A DNA stretch of 64,000 nt from Kribbella sindirgiensis (GCF_004331435.1 NZ_SJKA01000001.1:558001-622000); one strand, 5' to 3'. Counted from the first letter of the stretch, positions 1-8,143 are shown. The notes: generated from the sequence alone by a model not told the origin. Program-made: numbers and translations.

Positions 1-519
1 CGTCTTGCTCTTGTCCTGCTGCCGGCCGAGCTTGGTCGCGATGAACAGTTCCTTGAGCTTGCGCGAGACCGTCCGCTCCTGGGTCAGGTACATGATCTTG
101 ACGTACTGCTGGGTGATCGTCGAACCACCCTGCAACTGCTCACCGCGGGCGATGTTCACGGCCGCGCGGACCATACCGCTCGGAGAGATCCCCGGGTTGG
201 TCCAGAACGTCCGGTCCTCCGCCGCGATCACCGAGTCCTGAACGTGTTTCGGGATCTGCGACAGCGGCACCGTGTGCCGGTTCTGCTCGTAGAACGAGCC
301 GAGCGGGTTGCGCTGGTCGGCGTACGTCACCGTGGTTGTGTTGGTGGCGAACTCCTTGTTCGGGTCCGGGATCTTCGTGGTCTGGTAGACGATGAAGAAG
401 GCCGCGACCGAGCCGATGATGCCGAGGAAGAGGAGGGCGGCGAGCCAGCCGAGTACCCGGAGCGCCCAGTGCTTCTTGCGCCGGGGCGGCGGGGCGGCCT
501 TCCTACGAGCTTCACTCAC
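1..519 (-). CDS. Class A penicillin-binding protein, N-terminal part (cut by window edge)
   Basis: This bifunctional peptidoglycan glycosyltransferase/transpeptidase would polymerise lipid II and cross-link stem peptides outside the membrane. Only the first 173 codons lie in the window. The visible part has a short basic cytoplasmic tail (residues 1-17), one membrane anchor (about 18-45) and the start of the GT51 domain. Seen there are the catalytic-Glu motif EDRTFW (101-106), GGSTITQQYVK (131-141) and RTVSRKLKE (149-157). The His usual after the first motif (ExxFxxHxG) is Asn here. The GTG start at 519 is chosen because GAGG lies 8 nt upstream and it opens directly into the basic tail and anchor. 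The PadR-ino1 neighbourhood is typical for this gene in actinobacteria. The transpeptidase domain cannot be assessed. Confidence 0.93.
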   Translation of the reverse strand, partial: MSEARRKAAPPPRRKKHWALRVLGWLAALLFLGIIGSVAAFFIVYQTTKIPDPNKEFATNTTTVTYADQRNPLGSFYEQNRHTVPLSQIPKHVQDSVIAAEDRTFWTNPGISPSGMVRAAVNIARGEQLQGGSTITQQYVKIMYLTQERTVSRKLKELFIATKLGRQQDKSKT

Positions 520-645
520 TGTGCAATCCTCGACGATCTCGCTGAAGTCATTGCCCCACAGACTACGGTGGGTGTGGTAACAGGCCCGAATCCGCTCCGG
601 ATGCTAGCAAGCACCTGCTGCCGGGCCCAAAGTCGCTGCAAGCGG

Positions 646-2127
646 TTACCCCGTGACGTGCGGTGCGAGCAATGTCACGGCGATCAGCGCGGCCGGGAAA
701 CACGCCAGGAACATCGTGAACGTGTAGCCCATGATGTCGCGCGCCTTGAGGCCGAGGATGGCGAGCGTCGGCAGCATCCAGAACGGCTGCAGCAGGTTCG
801 CACTCGCCTCGCCGAGGTCGTACACGACGACCATCCAGCCCGCGTCGACCTTCAACTCGTTCGCGGCCTGCAGCACGTACGGCGCCTCGATCACCCACTT
901 GCTGCCGCCGCTCGGGACGAAGATGCCGAGGATGCACGAGTAGATCGCGACCAGCGGCGGGAACAGGAACTGGTTGCTCGCCTGCACCAGCCACCCGGCG
1001 AGCCGCGCGGAGATCCCGGTGTAGGCGATCATCCCGAAAATCCCGCCGTACAAGGGGAACTGGAGCAGTACGCCGGCCGCCGCGGGCGCACCGTCGCGCA
1101 CCGCACGAGCCATCCGCCACGGCCGCCAGTGCAGGAGCATCGCGAGCAGGAACAGGATCAGGTTGACCGTGTTGAGGTCGAGCGCGTTGAAGAAGCTCTT
1201 CCCACTGAAGTAGCGGACCAGGTAGATCGCACCGAGCAGCACGATCAGCAGACTGAACAACGGCGAGTGCTCGAGCCAGTCCCCAGGCCTCCGCGTTTCC
1301 TGGCGTTGGCCGTTGTACGCCGATCCGCGCCCGACGAGTGGTTTGAGTTCGATCCCGATCTGCTCCGCGGTCCGCGCGTTGTTCTCGCCGGGCGCGATGA
1401 ACCACGCCATCGCGACACCGACGACGTACACGATCAGCGTCGCCACGAGCGCCTGCCAGGTGAAGATCGTGTCGCTGAGCGGGATCAGCCCGCTGGCGTG
1501 GCCGCCGGCCTTGATCACCTCCTGCACCGGCGCCGGGCTGCTGCTCGCGCTCGCCACCTGCAACGCCGCCGAACCGGACAACCCCTGCGCCCACACGGTC
1601 CCGAGCCCGAGGAACGCCATCGCACCGAGCGCGCGATAGTCCGCCTTCGGCACGTTGCGCGCGACCTCCCGCGCCAGGATCGCCGCGAAGATCAGGCTGA
1701 AGGCCCAGTTCAGGTACGACGCCAGCATCGCGACCGCGGCGACGAACGCGACCGCCGACCGCGGACTCTTCGGGATCCGGGCCAGCCGGGTGATCAACCG
1801 CGCGATCGGTCCGCTGGTGGCGACGGCGTACCCGCCGATGATGATCATCGCCATCTGCAGGGTGAACGTGATCAGCGACCAGAACCCGATGCCCCAGGCA
1901 TCGATCAGGCCGAAGCCCTTGGTCGCGGCCGGGTCGTCGGGGCGCTTCAGCAGCGGCTCACCGGTGACGAGCCCGAACAGCAGCACCACGAACGTGCCGA
2001 CCAGCACGAAACCGAACGCGTCCGGCAGCCACTTCTCGGTGAACGCGGTGAACCGCAGCGCCAGCCGGGCGAGCGCGCCGTCGGCCTCCACGTCGGACTT
2101 GGCGTGCTTCCCATGACTGTCGGTCAT
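646..2127 (-). CDS. AtoE-family short-chain fatty acid transporter
   Basis: This is a 493-residue integral membrane protein of the AtoE/TIGR00366 family, predicted to import short-chain fatty acids such as acetoacetate or butyrate. It shows about a dozen hydrophobic segments. Family-like signatures include KWLPDAFGFVLVGTF near the N-terminus, SYLNWAFSLIFAAILARE, and FVPSGGSKWVIEAPY near the C-terminus. The start is placed at the ATG opening MTDSHGKHAK, because upstream in-frame codons encode no membrane or conserved sequence and a GGGAG lies about 12 nt upstream. It stands alone, divergent from the PadR-ino1 operon. Substrate specificity is inferred from family only. Confidence 0.88.
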   Translation of the reverse strand: MTDSHGKHAKSDVEADGALARLALRFTAFTEKWLPDAFGFVLVGTFVVLLFGLVTGEPLLKRPDDPAATKGFGLIDAWGIGFWSLITFTLQMAMIIIGGYAVATSGPIARLITRLARIPKSPRSAVAFVAAVAMLASYLNWAFSLIFAAILAREVARNVPKADYRALGAMAFLGLGTVWAQGLSGSAALQVASASSSPAPVQEVIKAGGHASGLIPLSDTIFTWQALVATLIVYVVGVAMAWFIAPGENNARTAEQIGIELKPLVGRGSAYNGQRQETRRPGDWLEHSPLFSLLIVLLGAIYLVRYFSGKSFFNALDLNTVNLILFLLAMLLHWRPWRMARAVRDGAPAAAGVLLQFPLYGGIFGMIAYTGISARLAGWLVQASNQFLFPPLVAIYSCILGIFVPSGGSKWVIEAPYVLQAANELKVDAGWMVVVYDLGEASANLLQPFWMLPTLAILGLKARDIMGYTFTMFLACFPAALIAVTLLAPHVTG

Positions 2128-2249
2128 TACCGTCCGCTCCCGGGCTACGACGCTGAGTGTCATTCGATTAACGCAGATCGGCGTCTGACGTAACAGGTTT
2201 CCTGCGCGTGCCGCTCGGTGAAGGTGACAAAGGTCGTATTTGTCAAGAG

Positions 2250-2279
2250 TTGTCCACAGCCACCGGCTCTGCTTACAGT
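2250..2279 (+). promoter_or_regulatory. Candidate promoter of the PadR-ino1 operon
   Basis: A plausible sigma-70-type promoter has -35 TTGTCC (2250-2255), an 18-nt spacer and -10 TACAGT (2274-2279). It lies about 60 nt before the PadR start and directly upstream of the 2288-2308 palindrome, so a bound regulator would cover the start site. The -35 region is embedded in TTGTCCACA, which also matches the DnaA-box consensus of high-GC actinobacteria. Confidence 0.45.
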
Positions 2280-2287
2280 GGCGGCAC

Positions 2288-2308
2288 GATGTATCGAACC
2301 GATACATC
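2288..2308. promoter_or_regulatory. Palindromic operator, probable PadR site of the ino1 operon
   Basis: A perfect 9-bp inverted repeat, GATGTATCG and CGATACATC, is separated by AAC. It lies between the candidate -10 box and the PadR start codon. The size and symmetry fit a dimeric winged-helix regulator such as the PadR protein encoded 35 nt downstream, so autorepression together with control of inositol synthesis is likely. The binding protein is an inference; a different inositol-responsive regulator could also use this site. Confidence 0.7.
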
Positions 2309-2342
2309 ACGTCATGACAAACTAGACCGAGGGAGGTGGCTC

Positions 2343-2927
2343 ATGGGAAACCGCAGTGGGGTCCTGGAGCTCGCCGTACTCGGTCTGCTGCACGAAGCGC
2401 CGATGCACGGTTACGAGCTCCGCAAGCGCGTCAACGCCCAGTTCGGCTGGGGACGCGTGCTGTCGTTCGGTTCGCTGTACCCGTGTCTGAAGGCGATGCT
2501 CCGCAACGGGCTGATCACAGCCGACCCCGGGACGCCGGAGTCGGGTCGCAGGCCCAAGATCGTGTACACGATCACCGCCGACGGCAAGGACTACTTCGCG
2601 CACGCGATGCACGAAGCCGGCCCGTCGGCCTGGGAGGACGACACGTTCGGCGTCCGCTTCTCGTTCTTCGGCCGGACCGATCCGGCCACCCGGTTGCGCA
2701 TCCTCGAGGGCCGCAGGGCCCGGATGGAGGAGCGGCTGGCCAACTTCCGGGCGGCGATGAGCCGGACGGCGGAGCGGGTCGACGCCTACACCCTCGAGCT
2801 GCAACGGCACGGCCTGGAGTCGGCCGAGCGCGAGGTCCGCTGGCTGAACGAGCTGATCGACGGCGAGCGGCGGCAACAGCGGCCCCCTGACCAGCACCAC
2901 CCGCCTACCCAAGGAGATTCCAGATGA
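2343..2927 (+). CDS. PadR-family transcriptional regulator linked to ino1
   Basis: The 194-residue protein has an N-terminal PadR winged helix (about 7-85; [21 protein letters not shown], then [17 protein letters not shown] and [11 protein letters not shown]). A C-terminal Vir-type helical region follows (about 95-180), ending in a charged tail. The ATG at 2343 is chosen because GGGAGG lies 8 nt upstream and the PadR domain begins immediately. Its stop overlaps the ino1 start as ATGA, so the two are translationally coupled. The palindrome at 2288-2308 sits just upstream. Its probable job is to control inositol-3-phosphate synthase and itself; the effector is unknown. Confidence 0.9.
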   Translation: MGNRSGVLELAVLGLLHEAPMHGYELRKRVNAQFGWGRVLSFGSLYPCLKAMLRNGLITADPGTPESGRRPKIVYTITADGKDYFAHAMHEAGPSAWEDDTFGVRFSFFGRTDPATRLRILEGRRARMEERLANFRAAMSRTAERVDAYTLELQRHGLESAEREVRWLNELIDGERRQQRPPDQHHPPTQGDSR

Positions 2928-4003
2928 CCTCGATTCGCGTAGCGATCGTCGGCGTCGGCAACTGCGCAAGCTCGCTCGTCCAGGGCGTGCACTACTACCG
3001 TGACGCGAAGCCCGAGGAGCGCGTCCCGGGTCTGATGCACGTCCAGTTCGGCGACTACCACGTCCGGGACGTGGAGTTCGTGGCCGCGTTCGACGTCGAC
3101 GGCAAGAAGGTCGGCCTGGACCTCGCCGACGCGATCGGCGCCAGCGAGAACAACACGATCAAGATCTGCGACGTACCGTCGACCGGCGTCACCGTCCAGC
3201 GCGGTCACACCCTCGACGGCCTCGGCAAGTACTACCGCGAGACCATCACCGAGTCGGACGCGGCGCCGGTCGACGTCGTGGCGGCCCTGCGGGAGGCGCA
3301 GGTCGACGTCCTGGTCTGCTACCTGCCGGTGGGTTCGGAGCAGGCGGCCAAGTTCTACGCGCAGTGCGCGATCGACGCGGGTGTCGCGTTCGTGAACGCC
3401 CTTCCGGTGTTCATCGCCGGCACCAAGGAGTGGGCCGACAAGTTCACCGCGGCCGGGGTGCCGATCGTCGGCGACGACATCAAGTCGCAGATCGGTGCGA
3501 CCATCACGCACCGGGTGCTGACCAAGCTGTTCGAGGACCGCGGCGTCACCGTGGACCGCACGTACCAGCTGAACGTCGGCGGCAACATGGACTTCAAGAA
3601 CATGCTCGAGCGCGAGCGTCTGGAGTCCAAGAAGATCAGCAAGACCCAGTCCGTCACGTCGCAGCTGCGCGACGAGATCGAGCCCCGCAACGTACACATC
3701 GGCCCGTCGGACTACGTGGCCTGGCTGGACGACCGCAAGTGGGCGTTCATTCGGCTCGAGGGCCGCAACTTCGGCGACGTACCGCTGTCGCTGGAGTACA
3801 AGCTCGAGGTCTGGGACTCGCCGAACTCGGCCGGCATCATCATCGACGCGATCCGTGCGGTCAAGATCGCCAAGGACCGCGGTATCGGCGGCCCGATCCT
3901 GTCCGCGTCGTCGTACTTCATGAAGTCCCCGCCGGAGCAGTACGCCGACGACGTCTGCCGCGACCTGGTGGAGAAGTTCATCCGCGGCGAAGTCGAGCGC
4001 TGA
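2924..4003 (+). CDS. ino1: Inositol-3-phosphate synthase
   Basis: This NAD-dependent enzyme converts glucose-6-phosphate to L-myo-inositol-1-phosphate, the first step towards phosphatidylinositol and mycothiol. The 359-residue length is that of the short actinobacterial form. The N-terminal Rossmann motif is [17 protein letters not shown] (residues 7-23). Later family blocks include [28 protein letters not shown] and the C-terminal [16 protein letters not shown]. An AAGGAG site precedes the ATG, which overlaps the PadR stop. A strong hairpin terminator follows. Mycothiol supply ties it loosely to the trxBA redox genes near the other end of the window. Confidence 0.97.
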   Translation: MTSIRVAIVGVGNCASSLVQGVHYYRDAKPEERVPGLMHVQFGDYHVRDVEFVAAFDVDGKKVGLDLADAIGASENNTIKICDVPSTGVTVQRGHTLDGLGKYYRETITESDAAPVDVVAALREAQVDVLVCYLPVGSEQAAKFYAQCAIDAGVAFVNALPVFIAGTKEWADKFTAAGVPIVGDDIKSQIGATITHRVLTKLFEDRGVTVDRTYQLNVGGNMDFKNMLERERLESKKISKTQSVTSQLRDEIEPRNVHIGPSDYVAWLDDRKWAFIRLEGRNFGDVPLSLEYKLEVWDSPNSAGIIIDAIRAVKIAKDRGIGGPILSASSYFMKSPPEQYADDVCRDLVEKFIRGEVER

Positions 4004-4019
4004 CCCTTAGGTAGCAGAA

Positions 4020-4052
4020 CCGCCCCGACACCCACCCCGGGTGTCGGGGCGG
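4020..4052 (+). terminator. Strong hairpin terminator after ino1
   Basis: A 14-bp perfect stem has arms CCGCCCCGACACCC and its complement around a 5-nt loop (4034-4038). It starts 17 nt after the ino1 stop and is very GC-rich. No U-run follows, which is usual for actinobacterial terminators. Confidence 0.85.
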
Positions 4053-4071
4053 CGTGCCATCATGACCCCGG

Positions 4072-4524
4072 ATGACCGAGATCCGTGAGTACCGCGACGA
4101 AGACGAGCCCAGCTGGCTGCGCTGCCGCCTCCTGAGCTTCTTCGAAACCGAGTACTACGACGACATCATGGTGAACCGCCCCACCATCGACGTACTCGCC
4201 GTACGCCCCGACCACACACGCGCCGGCATCGCCTCACAGTTGCTCGAGGCAGTCGTGCCCCTCTTGCGTGTCGACGTACTCGACGCCTGGACGCGCGGGG
4301 ACGTGTCCGCGAACGAGTGGTACCAGCGGTCCGGGTTCGTGGAGAACTTTCGCTATCTCCATGTCTACAAGTCGTGGCAGGACGACGCCGACGGTTTCGA
4401 GACGCCCGAGGGTCTGGGCAAGCCGGTGAATGCGTTTATGCACGCACCGATTTCGCTCGAGGCCTCGATGCGTGCGCGTTTCCGGCGGGTGCATGTCTGT
4501 CGGCAGTACGTCAGGGCGTTGTGA
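4072..4524 (+). CDS. GNAT-family N-acetyltransferase, compact
   Basis: This 150-residue protein carries the acetyl-CoA pyrophosphate-binding motif A, VRPDHTRAGIASQLLEAV (about 44-61), and a later WYQRSGF motif (about 83-89) typical of GNAT enzymes. The segment between the N-terminal helices and motif A is short, so the beta2-beta4 strands that normally precede it look largely missing. Either this is a reduced subfamily or it carries an internal deletion. The stop overlaps the next start as GTGA, suggesting co-expression with the DUF72 gene. The substrate is unknown. Confidence 0.75.
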   Translation: MTEIREYRDEDEPSWLRCRLLSFFETEYYDDIMVNRPTIDVLAVRPDHTRAGIASQLLEAVVPLLRVDVLDAWTRGDVSANEWYQRSGFVENFRYLHVYKSWQDDADGFETPEGLGKPVNAFMHAPISLEASMRARFRRVHVCRQYVRAL

Positions 4525-5351
4525 ACCTGTACGTCGGTTGCGCGCAGTGGACTCATGCCGCGTGGCCGCAGCCTTCGCGGGACAAGTTGCGTTCGTACGC
4601 CTCGTGGTGCAACGCGGTGGAGAGCAACACGACGTTCTACGCGACGCCGTCCGCGTCGACGGTGGCTTCCTGGGCCGCGCAGACGCCGGCCGACTTCCGG
4701 TTCGTGGTGAAGTTGCCGCAGGTCATCACGCATGAACACCGGCTCAACAACGTCGACGCCGAGCTCCGCGCCTTCCTCACCGCGATCGAGCCGCTCGGCC
4801 CGCGCAACCACGCGGTCTGGATCCAGCTCCCGGCCGCGTTCGCACCGACCGACCTCGGCGCGCTGGCCACGTTCCTCCATCAGGCGCCCCGCGACCACCG
4901 GTACGCCGTGGAAGTCCGGCACCGCGATTTCTTCGACGATCCCCGCGCCGCGACGAACCTCGAACGCGTCCTGGCGCGGGCGAACGCGGAGTGGATCCCG
5001 TTCGACACCGGCACGCTCTTCGCCCACCGCCCGACCAGCCTGGCCGAGCGCGATGCCTGGATGAAGAAGCCGCGGGTCGCCCGCCGAACCCGCGCCCTGA
5101 CCGGCCACCCGATCGTCCGCTACATCGGCCGCGACTCCGTGGCCGAGACCGTCGACGGCTGGGCGTACCTCGTCGACCTGGTCGTCACCTGGCTCTCCGA
5201 AGGCCGCTCCCCGACGATCTTCCTGCACACCCCCGACAACGTCGAGGCCCTCAACCTCGCCCGCCACTTCCACACCACCGTCGCCGCAGCCGTCCCCACG
5301 CTCGCGCCCCTCCCCGACCCGATCGAACCCGACCCACCAACCCTCTTCTAG
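4521..5351 (+). CDS. DUF72 family protein
   Basis: The 276-residue DUF72 (YecE-like) TIM-barrel protein has the family opening LYVGCAQWTHAAWPQ, then NAVESNTTFYATP, and FRFVVKLPQVITHEHRL in the first third. The predicted GTG start overlaps the preceding stop and gives the usual family length; extending upstream would only read through the acetyltransferase gene in another frame. The biochemical function of DUF72 proteins is not established. The C-terminus (DPIEPDPPTLF) is proline-rich. Confidence 0.85.
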   Translation: MNLYVGCAQWTHAAWPQPSRDKLRSYASWCNAVESNTTFYATPSASTVASWAAQTPADFRFVVKLPQVITHEHRLNNVDAELRAFLTAIEPLGPRNHAVWIQLPAAFAPTDLGALATFLHQAPRDHRYAVEVRHRDFFDDPRAATNLERVLARANAEWIPFDTGTLFAHRPTSLAERDAWMKKPRVARRTRALTGHPIVRYIGRDSVAETVDGWAYLVDLVVTWLSEGRSPTIFLHTPDNVEALNLARHFHTTVAAAVPTLAPLPDPIEPDPPTLF

Positions 5352-5485
5352 CCCCGCCGGGTTATGCCCTCGAATGGCGGGCTCTCCGCTCATGTACCGG
5401 GGGCTAACCCCAACGCCGTTCGGTGAGCGGAAAGGGCGGCCATGTCAAGGATTGCGCTCTGCGCCGGGTCGCCTGTCGCGTCATG

Positions 5486-5565
5486 TGGTGGGTAGACGTC
5501 CGAGATGCCGGGTTGGCGACCCAAATACCGGGCGCAGACCCAGCATCTCGGACGCCTACCCACCA
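5486..5565. repeat. Long imperfect hairpin, 28-nt arms
   Basis: The arms at 5486-5513 and 5538-5565 are inverted copies with two mismatches in 28 (TGGTGGGTAG.CGTCCGAGATG core) around a 24-nt loop. It lies inside the 5408-5789 element. The outer TGGTGGGTnGnC resembles the start of the 58-nt hairpin family, so the two may be related. Confidence 0.75.
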
Positions 5566-5675
5566 AAGGCTTGGCTGCTTCCGGTTGGCGGGCAACCCTC
5601 GGTCCGCGGGCAACGGCTCGCCTGCTCACGGTCGGGGTCGGGTCGGCTCGACGGGATGCCGCGGACCGTGACCTG

Positions 5676-5733
5676 AGACAAGCAACGATCACTGGACACA
5701 GGCAATACCAGGTCCCCACCCACCACGTCTTGT
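5676..5733 (-). repeat. 58-nt hairpin repeat, copy D
   Basis: In reverse orientation this aligns without gaps to the copies at 5848, 41476 and 47229. It has the shared core TGGTGGGT, ACCTGGTATT and CCTGT.TCCAGT. Its terminal stem is CTGAGACAAG with CTTGTCTCAG, 10 perfect pairs, different in sequence from the stems of the other copies but paired in the same place. Confidence 0.75.
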
Positions 5734-5847
5734 CTCAGCCCACAGCAGCTTGACAACACACTGCCCCGCCTAACCGAACGGCGTTGGGGATGACCGGCTC
5801 TCGTGTCCGATGTGTGGGCGCTTACGAGCCCGATCTGGTGACTGGGG

Positions 5848-5905
5848 ACAGGCAATGGTGGGTCGGCGCCTGACATTTCCTGTCCTCAGTCACCAGGGCC
5901 TGTCC
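5848..5905 (+). repeat. 58-nt hairpin repeat, copy A
   Basis: The terminal stem pairs 5844-5860 (GGGGACAGGCAATGGTG) with 5891-5907, 15 of 17 positions. An alternative stem can pair 5835-5852 with 5879-5896 with one mismatch. The internal core is ACATTTCCTGTCCTCAGTC. It is one of four copies, all intergenic. Confidence 0.75.
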
Positions 5906-6193
5906 CCACTCCCGGCCCTCGCTTCGCCGGTCGGCCGGTCGGTGCAGCTGAAGTCCACGACTCGAGAACCACGAGTGCGGGCGGCAATGCGGGCGAGAGG
6001 TCGCCAGCAGCCCAACCAACCACCCGTGCGTCAGGAGAGCCGGAGCACCCGTCTTGTGACCTGCGGTGGGTCGGGTTTCTGCGTCTGGTGCTGCGCGTCC
6101 CCTGGAGTTATCCACAGTTCCGAACTTGCCTGCAGATTCGGGCTCTGATCTCCGTATGTTCTCCGCCGACTTCACGACTCGGGAGGACATCTC

Positions 6194-6382
6194 ATGGAGC
6201 ATTCGACAGGTACGCCGACCAACGCCGCGGCGCAGACACGCGCTGAGCGGCAGGCCCGCGCCGACTGGCTGATCACCGAACTCGGCCGGCTCGCGGCGCA
6301 GGCCGAGGACCCGAACGACAGGGTGCGCATTCGCCGCACCGCCGACTCCCTCGTCCGGCTCGCGACCGCCTACCGCTCGTGA
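6194..6382 (+). CDS. Small hypothetical protein, partner of the predicted metallopeptidase
   Basis: This 62-residue charged, helix-prone protein (RAERQARADWLITELGRLAAQ, then RVRIRRTADSLVRLATAYRS) has a good GGGAGG site 8 nt before its ATG. Its stop overlaps the following GTG start as GTGA, so the two are translated together. No known family is recognised. The size, helical character and coupling suggest it binds or regulates the HEXXH protein encoded next; that is inference. Confidence 0.7.
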   Translation: MEHSTGTPTNAAAQTRAERQARADWLITELGRLAAQAEDPNDRVRIRRTADSLVRLATAYRS

Positions 6383-7410
6383 CGACGACTGCGGTGGCGC
6401 CGCATCCGACCTCGGTCCTCGAACTGTTCGCGATCAGCGGGGAGACAGCTCGCGCACTCGCCGGCGCGGATCGGTCCGCCTGGAACGGTCACATCATCGA
6501 GTCGTCCAGCGCGATGCTCGGCCTCGCCCACTGGGACGGCACGCTCTACCTCGATCGCGAATCGATCGTCGACCCACTCCGCCACCTCTACGAACACGCG
6601 GGCGCGAAACGTCCCACCCGCACGCTCATCGCCTACCGCGAGTCCTTGGCCACCCTGCTCCACGAGCACGCGCACTTCCTCGGGCCGGCCGACGCCACCC
6701 AGGAAGCGGCCCGCGAAGCGTTCACGAAACTCGGCAGCCGCCAGCTCGAGGAAGGTGTCACCGAAGCCTGGGCCCAGGACCACCTCGACGACTTCATCCA
6801 CCGACTCGGCATCGACAAGGTTGCCCCAGGCATCGATTCCGTCCGGTCCGACGGTTACTACGCCGCGTTCGTCCCCGCGATCCGCGAGATCACCACCGAC
6901 CTGGACACCCGCAACGGCCTCCCACCCGGCGAGACCCTCAGCCTCCTCAACCGCCAAACCGCCGCCGGCCAGTTCCCGCTCCTGGTCGACTTCGTCTACG
7001 ACTCCACCCGCCTCCCCGACCTCGAACCATCCGGCACCGACACCCGATCCCGCCTGGAGTCGATCCTCCGCTCCGGCCTCGCCCACCTGGAAGCCTACGA
7101 ACTCGACCCACCCGGCCTCGCCACCAAGCACTCCCACGCAACCGCCGCCCAGATCCTCACTCACCTCCACCACGAGACCCACACCACCGAAGCCACCTAC
7201 TCCTTCAGCCAACCCGACCCCTGCGCCCTCCCGCATCCCGCCCGCCGCATCCCGTCCCCTCACGAAGCAGCCCTCTCAGGTGTGACTCCTCCAAGACCCA
7301 CCCAACCCTCAGCCGCCCTCCACCCAGCCGTCCTACCCCCAGCCGCCCTCCACCCCGCTCACACCCGCAGATCTCCGGCGTCCACGCGATCGCTGGAGAG
7401 CTGTGGATAG
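6379..7410 (+). CDS. Predicted gluzincin-type zinc metallopeptidase, uncharacterised
   Basis: The 343-residue protein has a zinc motif HEHAH (residues 95-99, HEXXH) and, 25 residues on, LEEGVTEAW (123-131). The latter matches the EGxTE third-ligand motif of gluzincin metallopeptidases. No signal peptide or membrane segment is seen, so it should be cytoplasmic. Residues about 270-343 form a Pro/Ala/His-rich low-complexity tail with a PAALHPA-like repeat. The GTG start overlaps the small upstream gene. The named family is not recognised and the substrate is unknown. Confidence 0.7.
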   Translation: MTTTAVAPHPTSVLELFAISGETARALAGADRSAWNGHIIESSSAMLGLAHWDGTLYLDRESIVDPLRHLYEHAGAKRPTRTLIAYRESLATLLHEHAHFLGPADATQEAAREAFTKLGSRQLEEGVTEAWAQDHLDDFIHRLGIDKVAPGIDSVRSDGYYAAFVPAIREITTDLDTRNGLPPGETLSLLNRQTAAGQFPLLVDFVYDSTRLPDLEPSGTDTRSRLESILRSGLAHLEAYELDPPGLATKHSHATAAQILTHLHHETHTTEATYSFSQPDPCALPHPARRIPSPHEAALSGVTPPRPTQPSAALHPAVLPPAALHPAHTRRSPASTRSLESCG

Positions 7411-8143
7411 CCGACCGGTGATGACGTGTGTCGGGGATTCTGTTTCACTGGCGTTCATGGGGCTGGAGAGTCACATCGTCAGTGGGCCGATGGGGCCGCT
7501 GACGCAGATCTGGTCGGCGGAGTGCGACAGTCCGACGGCCTTCAGTTCGCTGGCATCGGTGACCGCCGGGATCGGCTTCGCCCGCATCAGAGGAACCTGG
7601 GCCGTGCACCTCCGCGGTCCGGCGACGAAGGCAACGACCATGGTGTGTTCGGCGGACTCGGAGTACTTCGGCGCCGACTTCCGGGTCGGCGCGTATCTGC
7701 CCCTCTTCCCGCCGGCGCGGTTGACGAACCTGCGTGACTCGGTCCTGCCGACGCTGCCGGACGGCCGCATCCTGCTGGACGGCCGCCCCTGGGAAATGCC
7801 GACGCCGCAGAACATCGACGTGTTCATCGATCGGCTTCGGAAGGAGGGACTGCTGCTGGTCGACCCCATGATCGAAGAGCTCTGGTACGGCGGCCTCCGG
7901 ACGATGCCGGCACGAACGGCGCAGAGCCGGTTCGTGCGTGCAGTCGGCCTACCGCTGCGGACGCTGGGACTCATCGAACGCGCCAGGCACGCCGTCCGGA
8001 TGCTGCACGCGGGCCGAACGATCGCGGAAGTGGCGGTCGGGGCGGGCTACTACGACCAGCCCCACCTGACCCGATCGCTTCGGCGGTTCATCGGACACAC
8101 CCCTGCGGAGGTGGCGCGAGGCAGTGTGGTCCTGGGGCTGTGA
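7403..8143 (+). CDS. AraC-family transcriptional regulator
   Basis: The C-terminal AraC helix-turn-helix is visible in the last 80 residues: RFVRAVGLPLRTLGLIERARHAVRML, then TIAEVAVGAGYYDQPHLTRSLRRFIGHTPAEV. The N-terminal part (about 1-150) resembles the ligand or oligomerisation half of AraC proteins, but no specific ligand is suggested. The start is uncertain: GTG 7403 has GGAGAG just upstream and overlaps the preceding stop, ATG 7421 is next, and ATG 7457 (MGLESHIV) would give a more typical opening. The gene is followed by the RibD-like reductase, a possible target. Confidence 0.85.
   Translation: MDSRPVMTCVGDSVSLAFMGLESHIVSGPMGPLTQIWSAECDSPTAFSSLASVTAGIGFARIRGTWAVHLRGPATKATTMVCSADSEYFGADFRVGAYLPLFPPARLTNLRDSVLPTLPDGRILLDGRPWEMPTPQNIDVFIDRLRKEGLLLVDPMIEELWYGGLRTMPARTAQSRFVRAVGLPLRTLGLIERARHAVRMLHAGRTIAEVAVGAGYYDQPHLTRSLRRFIGHTPAEVARGSVVLGL

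Larger units (their letters stand above)
5408..5789. repeat. 382-bp element bounded by inverted repeats, MITE-like
   Basis: The ends are near-perfect inverted repeats: CCCCAACGCCGTTCGGT at 5408-5424 and its complement at 5773-5789. The match continues for about 6 more bases with two differences. The interior has no transposase but contains a 28-nt-arm hairpin and one 58-nt family copy in reverse orientation. No target-site duplication is evident, so mobility is uncertain. It could instead be a structured cluster of repeats. Confidence 0.5.
5352..6193. other. Repeat-rich non-coding gap
   Basis: No convincing gene lies in these 842 bases. Open frames here lack ribosome-binding sites and conserved motifs and run through palindromes. 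The gap holds a possible 382-bp element (5408-5789), a long hairpin (5486-5565), two copies of the 58-nt hairpin family (5676-5733 and 5848-5905) and a DnaA-box-like TTATCCACA at 6108-6116. The final 280 bases include the leader of the next gene. Confidence 0.7.

Noticed and set aside
244..2193. Long plus-strand open frame of about 649 codons opposite the AtoE-type transporter
   Set aside because: It is Arg/Glu/Gln-rich mirror sequence of the transporter gene, with no ribosome site or family motif; the minus-strand transporter has clear membrane helices.
5408..5789. Considered a CRISPR array for the repeat-rich gap
   Set aside because: Repeats are inverted and unequally spaced, there are no regular spacers and no cas genes are present in the window.
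5374..6272. Several overlapping 60-126-codon frames in the 5352-6193 gap
   Set aside because: They run through hairpins and repeats, lack ribosome sites and show no protein family features.
6370..7263. 297-codon minus-strand frame opposite the predicted metallopeptidase
   Set aside because: The Gly/Val/Glu-rich mirror has no motifs, whereas the plus strand has HEXXH and EGVTE plus a coupled upstream gene.
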